In this document: piece by piece, positions 7,168 to 10,549 of the stretch
Position numbering within the stretch: the stretch's first letter is position 1
Layout: each line of letters begins with the position of its first letter
Source: CAYQDF01 sp964416175
Lineage (GTDB): Bacteria > Chloroflexota > Anaerolineae > Anaerolineales > UBA4823
DNA length: 10,549 nt
Direction: 5' to 3'
NCBI GenBank assembly: GCA_964416175.1
Contig: CAYQDF010000109.1
Span: forward strand, 1 to 10,549
The notes under the pieces: model-generated
The model's database searches: none
What the model was told of the DNA's origin: nothing
What the model saw: the letters and a program-made list of their open reading frames with translations, nothing else
Program-made: the position numbers and the translations under genes

Positions 7168-7224
7168 CGATTGCAAAAATGCGGATAATTTATGACCTAT
7201 AGCGACGGATTGGCTGCATGGAGA

Positions 7225-7250
7225 AGTACGCGGCGATTATGCGCTGTACT
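7225..7250 (-). promoter_or_regulatory. Bulged stem-loop just after the alpha-glucosidase gene
   Basis: Arms AGTACGCG (7225-7232) and CGC-T-GTACT (7242-7250) pair over 8 bp with one bulged base and a 9-nt loop. It lies about 40 nt after the GH13 stop codon. No U-run follows, so it is not a standard terminator; a 3'-end stabiliser is possible. Confidence 0.25.
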
Positions 7251-7255
7251 CAGAG

Positions 7256-7261
7256 ATTATA
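7256..7261 (-). promoter_or_regulatory. TATAAT box, possible -10 of an internal promoter
   Basis: A perfect -10 hexamer on the minus strand 30 nt after the GH13 stop, but the -35 position at 16-18 nt spacing has no good match. If used, transcription would start near 7249 and give a 5' leader of about 250 nt before the binding-protein gene. Confidence 0.25.
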
Positions 7262-7291
7262 CCCGGATAGCTTTTAGCAGATTTACTGTTA

Positions 7292-8929
7292 TCAGCGAAG
7301 ATCAATGATCACTCCTTCATTTCCACGCAAGACCCATTCGGAGAAATCGATTTCCTCCGCACGATCCATATGCGTCGAGAGTTTCAGACAACCCTTTTTA
7401 AATTCAGGGATCTGAACCTCGACCTGATGGGCATTGAAATTAAGCATGATGAATACCCCATCACCACCCTCCATTCTCCTCAGATAAGCAAAACATCCAG
7501 ACGGCACCTTATCCACCGGTAGATATTGACCCGCTTGAAGCGCTTGCGATTTTTTCCGGTAAGCCAGGAGCTGGCGGTAGAGATTTAGGATCGATCCGGG
7601 ATCCGTCAGCTGTCTTTCGACATTGACCACGGAATAGTTATTGGTAACAGGAAGCCAGAGTCGGGATGTATTTGAAGAGGAAAAACCCGCGTTCTTCCCT
7701 GGAGTCCACTGCATCGGCGTCCGGCAGGGATCTCTTCCCAAACCCGGTACTCGTGCGCTGAGTGGATCTTGCTGCAGATCCGGAGGAATTTGGCCATCGG
7801 TCATCCCGATTTCATCACCGTAATACAGTGTAGGAGTTCCTCGAAGAGTCAGTAGCAGCATGGCTGCGAGCCGCGCACCAGGCAATCCCAACCGGGTTGC
7901 GAGGCGGGGTTCGTCGTGATTACCCAGGACGTAATTTGGCCAGGCTCCCGGAGGGATAGATGCCTCCTGCGTATCCACAATCTGCCTGACGGCCTCAGCA
8001 GTCCAGGGAATATTTAGGAGCTGGAAGTTGAAGGGCAAATGAATCTCATCGAGATTCTTGCCGTAATATGCTGCCCATTTCTTCCAATCGAAGATATGCA
8101 CTTCCCCGATGGCAACCCGTGGTTGAGTTGAGCTGTAGCTTTCCAGAAGCTGGCGCAGCTCGCGATACACAGTATGAGCGTCGGGGTGATCTTTATCGAA
8201 GAGGTGGACCTGAGAATCATATTCCCCCATCAATTTATGCATCGCTTTCCTGGGAACCTCTGTGAGAGGGTTATCTCTCAACATTGGATCCTTCATGATG
8301 AAATGAGCCACGTCAATTCGAAAACCATCGACCCCGCGATCCAGCCAGAATCGAACGACGGCAAACATCGCCGCTTTGACTTCCGGATTGCGCCAGTTCA
8401 GGTCTGGCTGCTCTTTAAGGAAGGAATGGAGATAATACTGGCCCGTGGCAGGATCCCATTCCCAGGCTGGACCTCCAAATATGCTCAGCCAGTTGTTTGG
8501 AGGAGAGCCATCCGGGCGGGGATCTGACCAGATGTACCAGTCTCGCTTAGGGTTATCTCTGCTCGCTTTCGATTCCTGGAACCAGGGATGCTGGTCAGAA
8601 GTGTGATTGGGGACCAGGTCGATGATCACTCTGATGTCACGGCGATGGGCTTCTGTAACCAGCCTGTCGAAGGCTGCCATGTCGCCGAAAATCGGATCGA
8701 CCGCAGTGTAATCCGCCACATCGTAGCCAAAATCCACCATTGGGGAGGGGTAAAAGGGTGAAATCCAGATGGCATCCACTCCCAGGGTCTCAGCGAGGTA
8801 GTCCAGGCGTTCGGTGATCCCAGGCAGGTCACCGATGCCGTCGTCATTTGAATCTTTGAAGCTGCGTGGATAGATTTGATAAATCACACCTGTTTGCCAC
8901 CAAAGGAGTTCCCGATTTTGCGGTGCCAT
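7292..8929 (-). CDS. GH13 alpha-glucosidase (oligo-1,6-glucosidase / AglA-like)
   Basis: Cytoplasmic exo-acting alpha-glucosidase (545 residues, usual length, no signal peptide) that would release glucose from imported alpha-glucosides. GH13 regions are complete. They are YQIYPRSFKDSNDDGIGDLPG (residues 17-37), region I DLVPNHTSDQHPWF (104-117), region II GFRIDVAHF with nucleophile Asp206, AIGEVH with acid/base Glu276, and region IV LGNHDEPRLA with transition-state stabiliser Asp339. RTPMQWTP at 403-410 is typical of this branch. A beta-sandwich C-domain follows from about 465. The residue after the nucleophile is Val207; in yeast and streptococcal relatives Val there goes with alpha-1,6 preference and Thr/Ala with alpha-1,4, but that rule may not carry over to this subgroup. 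ATG at 8929 is 6 nt after the lacI stop with weak SD, so translation is probably coupled to lacI. The first helix-strand unit starts right after the Met, supporting the start. Confidence 0.94.
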   Translation of the reverse strand: MAPQNRELLWWQTGVIYQIYPRSFKDSNDDGIGDLPGITERLDYLAETLGVDAIWISPFYPSPMVDFGYDVADYTAVDPIFGDMAAFDRLVTEAHRRDIRVIIDLVPNHTSDQHPWFQESKASRDNPKRDWYIWSDPRPDGSPPNNWLSIFGGPAWEWDPATGQYYLHSFLKEQPDLNWRNPEVKAAMFAVVRFWLDRGVDGFRIDVAHFIMKDPMLRDNPLTEVPRKAMHKLMGEYDSQVHLFDKDHPDAHTVYRELRQLLESYSSTQPRVAIGEVHIFDWKKWAAYYGKNLDEIHLPFNFQLLNIPWTAEAVRQIVDTQEASIPPGAWPNYVLGNHDEPRLATRLGLPGARLAAMLLLTLRGTPTLYYGDEIGMTDGQIPPDLQQDPLSARVPGLGRDPCRTPMQWTPGKNAGFSSSNTSRLWLPVTNNYSVVNVERQLTDPGSILNLYRQLLAYRKKSQALQAGQYLPVDKVPSGCFAYLRRMEGGDGVFIMLNFNAHQVEVQIPEFKKGCLKLSTHMDRAEEIDFSEWVLRGNEGVIIDLR

Positions 8930-8935
8930 AATCTT

Positions 8936-9997
8936 TTATGCAGTCTCTCGCTCGATCAATCTCAAGCCGAGCTGGATGTGTTGAACGGGACGGGAAGGGG
9001 ATTCAAGTCGATCAAGCAGAAGCTCGACCGCCAACCTTCCGGATTCGTCGAGAGACTGTGAGATGGTGGTTAGTCCGATCTGCTCCGCCATGTCGATATC
9101 ATCAAAACCGATGATTGCCAGATCCTTGGGGACATCCAAGCCGCTTACCCTGGCGGCCCGCAAGAGGCGTATGGCGAGGTCATCTGAGGCAGTAAAAACA
9201 GCTGTGGGCGGTTCAGGGAGATTCATCCAAAGCGCCAGTTCGTTGTGAACATCGGGATGTGTGAGCGCTGTGCACCTGTAATACTCATTCGGAAGCGATA
9301 GACCGGCTTTCTCGAACACTGCCCGATATCCAGAAAAGCGTTTATCTTCTGGATGCAGGGAGTAATCGGGCAATTCGCCGGGTCCCATGAAAGCAGCGCG
9401 CTGATGACCTTTTTTGATCAAGTGCTCCGCGGCGAGTTCGCCGCCGTAAAAGTCATCGATCACGATCCGGGTGAAGGCTGGATGGTCAACTTCAATCAGC
9501 ACTGTCTCCAGGCGATTCGCCAGCAGGCGATCAGCGATCGCGTCATCCATCGGTAGAGCCATAAGGATTAACCCGTCCAGCCGCCTGGTAATCGGCAGCA
9601 TCGCCAAGTATCCCTCCAGGCGGTCGGATGAATCCACAGGGTAGATCACCAGTTCGAAAGGCGAATTGACCAAGGCGGTAGCAACGCCGCGCAGGCGTTG
9701 AAGCGCGAGCACGAGCTCGGCACGCTCGAGCCGGNNNNNNNNNNCGCGCATGCGTTGAACAAAAGAGGGAAAAGTAAAAAAAGGGGTCAGAATCCCGATG
9801 CGTCCGACGAGTTTTCGCGCGCGAGCAGAAGCGTCCGCCCGAGGGACGAACTGCAGTTCATCGATTGCGAACAACACCTTTCGGCGAGTTTCGGTTTTGA
9901 CTAATTCCGGTGAGTTGAGCACGCGCGAGACCGTTGCAATGCTGACCCCCGCTTTCTTTGCGACGTCGTAAACGGTAGGTTCCCGTGAAATGGCCAT
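8936..9997 (-). CDS. LacI/GalR-family transcriptional regulator (AglR-like), interrupted by scaffold gap
   Basis: A dimeric or tetrameric DNA-binding repressor whose effector is probably an alpha-glucoside or breakdown product. The N-terminal helix-turn-helix is canonical (TVYDVAKKAGVSIATVSRVL, residues 8-27). A hinge helix follows (near 56-63) and then a periplasmic-binding-protein-like effector domain from RIGILTPFF (about 66) to the end. Its family landmarks include DGLILMALP, EHLIKKGHQRAAFMG, TAVFTASDDLAIRLLRAARVSGLDVPKD and IIGFDDIDMAEQIGLTTISQ. As given it encodes 353 residues including four unknowns. About 19 residues around the N run look like an assembly artefact; without them it would be 334, the normal family size. 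ATG at 9997 has a poor SD (AGG about 5 nt upstream). It leads the operon and is preceded by a strong promoter with two operator-like palindromes, so it probably regulates itself and the downstream sugar genes. Confidence 0.94.
   Translation of the reverse strand: MAISREPTVYDVAKKAGVSIATVSRVLNSPELVKTETRRKVLFAIDELQFVPRADASARARKLVGRIGILTPFFTFPSFVQRMRXXXXRLERAELVLALQRLRGVATALVNSPFELVIYPVDSSDRLEGYLAMLPITRRLDGLILMALPMDDAIADRLLANRLETVLIEVDHPAFTRIVIDDFYGGELAAEHLIKKGHQRAAFMGPGELPDYSLHPEDKRFSGYRAVFEKAGLSLPNEYYRCTALTHPDVHNELALWMNLPEPPTAVFTASDDLAIRLLRAARVSGLDVPKDLAIIGFDDIDMAEQIGLTTISQSLDESGRLAVELLLDRLESPSRPVQHIQLGLRLIERETA
9688..9759. other. Scaffold gap flanked by near-identical 15-bp sequence, probable misjoin inside lacI
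   Basis: Ten N occupy 9735-9744. The 15 bases at 9745-9759 recur at 9688-9702 with a single mismatch, offset by 57 nt (19 codons). Between them lies a 32-nt stretch (9703-9734) with 25 G/C bases and two 8-bp palindromes (CGAGCTCG and GCTCGAGC), unlike its surroundings. In protein terms QRMR is followed by unknowns, RLERAELVLAL and then QRLRG. Collapsing one copy gives FVQRMRGVATALV, the normal LacI-family sequence, in frame. Two contig ends sharing an uncollapsed overlap explain this best. Confidence 0.7.
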
Positions 9998-10016
9998 GCG
10001 CCTGGTTGAGGAACTA

Positions 10017-10032
10017 ATGTAACTTATTACAT
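10017..10032. promoter_or_regulatory. Operator-like palindrome, downstream copy (ATGTAA-N4-TTACAT)
   Basis: A perfect 6-bp inverted repeat around a 4-nt centre, just downstream of the predicted lacI transcription start. It shares the pattern ATGNAA-N4-TTNCAT with the adjacent site; the two overlap by 2 bases and their centres are 14 bp apart. Binding by the product of lacI itself is the obvious inference. Confidence 0.6.
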
Positions 10033-10046
10033 GAAAGCACTTACAT
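10031..10046. promoter_or_regulatory. Operator-like palindrome, upstream copy (ATGAAAGCACTTACAT)
   Basis: An imperfect palindrome matching at six of eight position pairs (ATGnAAG/CTTnCAT). It begins one base past the -10 box and covers the expected transcription start near 10041, so occupancy would block initiation. The general form, TGnAAG-N2-CTTnCA, resembles LacI-family and CcpA-like operators. Confidence 0.6.
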
Positions 10047-10047
10047 C

Positions 10048-10076
10048 ATTTTATTCCGAATCATCCTAATTGTCAA
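10048..10076 (-). promoter_or_regulatory. Near-consensus sigma-70 promoter of the lacI-led operon
   Basis: On the minus strand a perfect -35 TTGACA (10076-10071) is followed after exactly 17 nt by TAAAAT (10053-10048), a 5/6 match to the -10 consensus. The predicted start near 10041 gives a 5' leader of about 43 nt to the ATG at 9997. The adjacent palindromes suggest tight repression of this otherwise strong promoter. Confidence 0.8.
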
Positions 10077-10193
10077 GACTTTTCAGTCTACAACGGTCTG
10101 CAGCCAGTCTGCCAGTTACCCTGAAAGGAATCCGCCCTCTGCACAGAGGCCCGTGAGGGATATTTCGAACCAGCAAGTAGGAACTTTTCTCGA

Positions 10194-10199
10194 TATAAT
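10194..10199 (+). promoter_or_regulatory. Possible -10 box for the plus-strand lipoprotein gene
   Basis: A perfect TATAAT on the plus strand, about 105 nt before the ATG. The -35 region (around 10171-10176) is poor, so activity would depend on an activator or on the -10 alone. Confidence 0.35.
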
Positions 10200-10304
10200 G
10201 TCGTTAAGCCTTTGATGAGATCGCTCTCTGTGAAGATGAATCATAGGGGTTACACCCGGTAGTTTGGAATCGTCCTCAAATCGCGTTCGGAGGAGAAGAG
10301 GTCT

Positions 10305-10549
10305 ATGAATAAGAATCTAAAACGTACAGCGCTCGTGTTGAGCGTTTTCATTCTTGCAGGGATTGCATGTAATTTAACGCAGGTTCGCACCCCGACGCCG
10401 ATCATGTTCCCAACCCCTGATCTGACGATGACGGCGATTTTCAATCCAACAGAGACTTCCCTCCCGGAGGTTTCCCCAACTTTTACGTTGCCGCCGCCAA
10501 CAGCGACAGGCACTCTCGTCCCGACTAATACAATAATGCCCACCGCCAC
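10305..10549 (+). CDS. Secreted Thr/Pro-rich lipoprotein, N-terminal part, runs off the window
   Basis: I do not recognise a function; only the first 81 codons are visible. The product starts MNKNLKRTALVLSVFIL, a basic then hydrophobic signal. It continues AGIACN, with Cys22 the likely lipidated residue. The lipobox is unusual (Gly-Ile-Ala-Cys; the -3 position normally holds Leu, Val or Ile), although LAG-x-AC variants seem common in Chloroflexi. After the cysteine the chain is a Thr/Pro-rich low-complexity stalk (TPTP, PTPDLT, PPPTATGT) that would tether a domain encoded beyond 10549. GGAGGAG lies 9 nt before the ATG, supporting this start. It is transcribed away from the sugar operon and probably belongs to another unit, although the two share a promoter region. 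Confidence 0.75.
   Translation, partial: MNKNLKRTALVLSVFILAGIACNLTQVRTPTPIMFPTPDLTMTAIFNPTETSLPEVSPTFTLPPPTATGTLVPTNTIMPTA

Larger units (their letters stand above)
6997..7291 (-). other. 295-nt gap between alpha-glucosidase and binding-protein genes, likely regulatory
   Basis: No convincing gene. Reading in the transcript direction, it holds a TATAAT box (7261-7256), a bulged stem-loop (7250-7225), two small palindromes (7167-7157 and 7139-7123), a purine tract ending in a strong anti-SD match, AAGGAGGTG (near 7086-7078), with no start codon at a usable distance, and finally the AAGGAGA ribosome site of the binding-protein gene. The lacI-type operator motif seen near 10030 does not recur. 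The size and contents suggest a secondary promoter for the transporter genes, but none of the elements is decisive. Confidence 0.4.
9998..10304. other. Divergent intergenic region between lacI and the plus-strand lipoprotein gene
   Basis: 307 nt with no gene. The lacI-proximal 80 nt hold the minus-strand promoter and two operator-like palindromes. The middle has a 14-bp palindrome CCTCTGCACAGAGG (10136-10149) of unknown meaning. The right part holds a plus-strand TATAAT box (10194-10199) and the GGAGGAG ribosome site (10289-10295) of the lipoprotein gene. Confidence 0.6.

Noticed and set aside
10250..10549. A Val/Gly-rich minus-strand ORF at the right edge.
   Set aside because: It is the complement of the Thr/Pro-rich lipoprotein stalk, which has a signal peptide and ribosome site on the plus strand.

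Overview
The window reads as a carbohydrate-use locus from a bacterium of the Chloroflexota (Anaerolineae-like), probably a metagenome or draft assembly. The lineage is an inference. It rests on the look of the two lipoproteins (a lipobox followed by low-complexity Thr/Pro/Glu/Ala linkers), roughly balanced GC, a tryptophan/glycine-repeat membrane protein of a style I associate with Chloroflexi and Cyanobacteria, and a LacI-headed sugar operon with no ATPase gene. A run of ten N at 9735-9744 shows that the sequence is a scaffold.

Almost everything lies on the minus strand, so transcription runs from high to low coordinates. In order: a LacI-family regulator (9997-8936), a GH13 alpha-glucosidase (8929-7292), a 295-nt gap, a lipoprotein sugar-binding protein (6996-5515), a 241-nt gap with two inverted repeats, two ABC permeases overlapping by 4 nt (5273-4104 and 4107-3010), a small tryptophan/glycine-repeat membrane protein (2890-2399), a GH1 beta-glucosidase (2385-1036) and the N-terminal part of a trehalose synthase, TreS (928 to beyond base 1). 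Divergently, a plus-strand Thr/Pro-rich lipoprotein starts at 10305 and runs off the right edge.

The order regulator, alpha-glucosidase, binding protein and two permeases, with one permease carrying a large extracytoplasmic insertion, matches the alpha-glucoside (Agl: AglR/A/E/F/G) transport theme known from rhizobia. The likely job is import of maltose-, sucrose- or trehalose-like alpha-glucosides through a CUT1 ABC importer and hydrolysis in the cytoplasm by the GH13 enzyme. TreS would interconvert maltose and trehalose, and the GH1 enzyme would cover beta-glucosides. No ATPase (MalK/AglK/MsiK type) is present, so it is presumably encoded elsewhere.

The clearest regulatory signal is upstream of lacI: a near-consensus sigma-70 promoter (TTGACA, 17 nt, TAAAAT, minus strand) followed at once by two overlapping operator-like palindromes sharing ATGNAA-N4-TTNCAT. 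This suggests autoregulation of the regulator and perhaps of the whole operon. A perfect 15-bp stem-loop just after the binding-protein gene could set a high binding-protein to permease ratio. I see no mobile element, CRISPR array, rRNA or tRNA gene and no convincing intrinsic terminator. This is mostly a recognisable sugar-use operon. Its less ordinary parts are the embedded repeat membrane protein, the intergenic RNA structures and a probable assembly artefact inside lacI.
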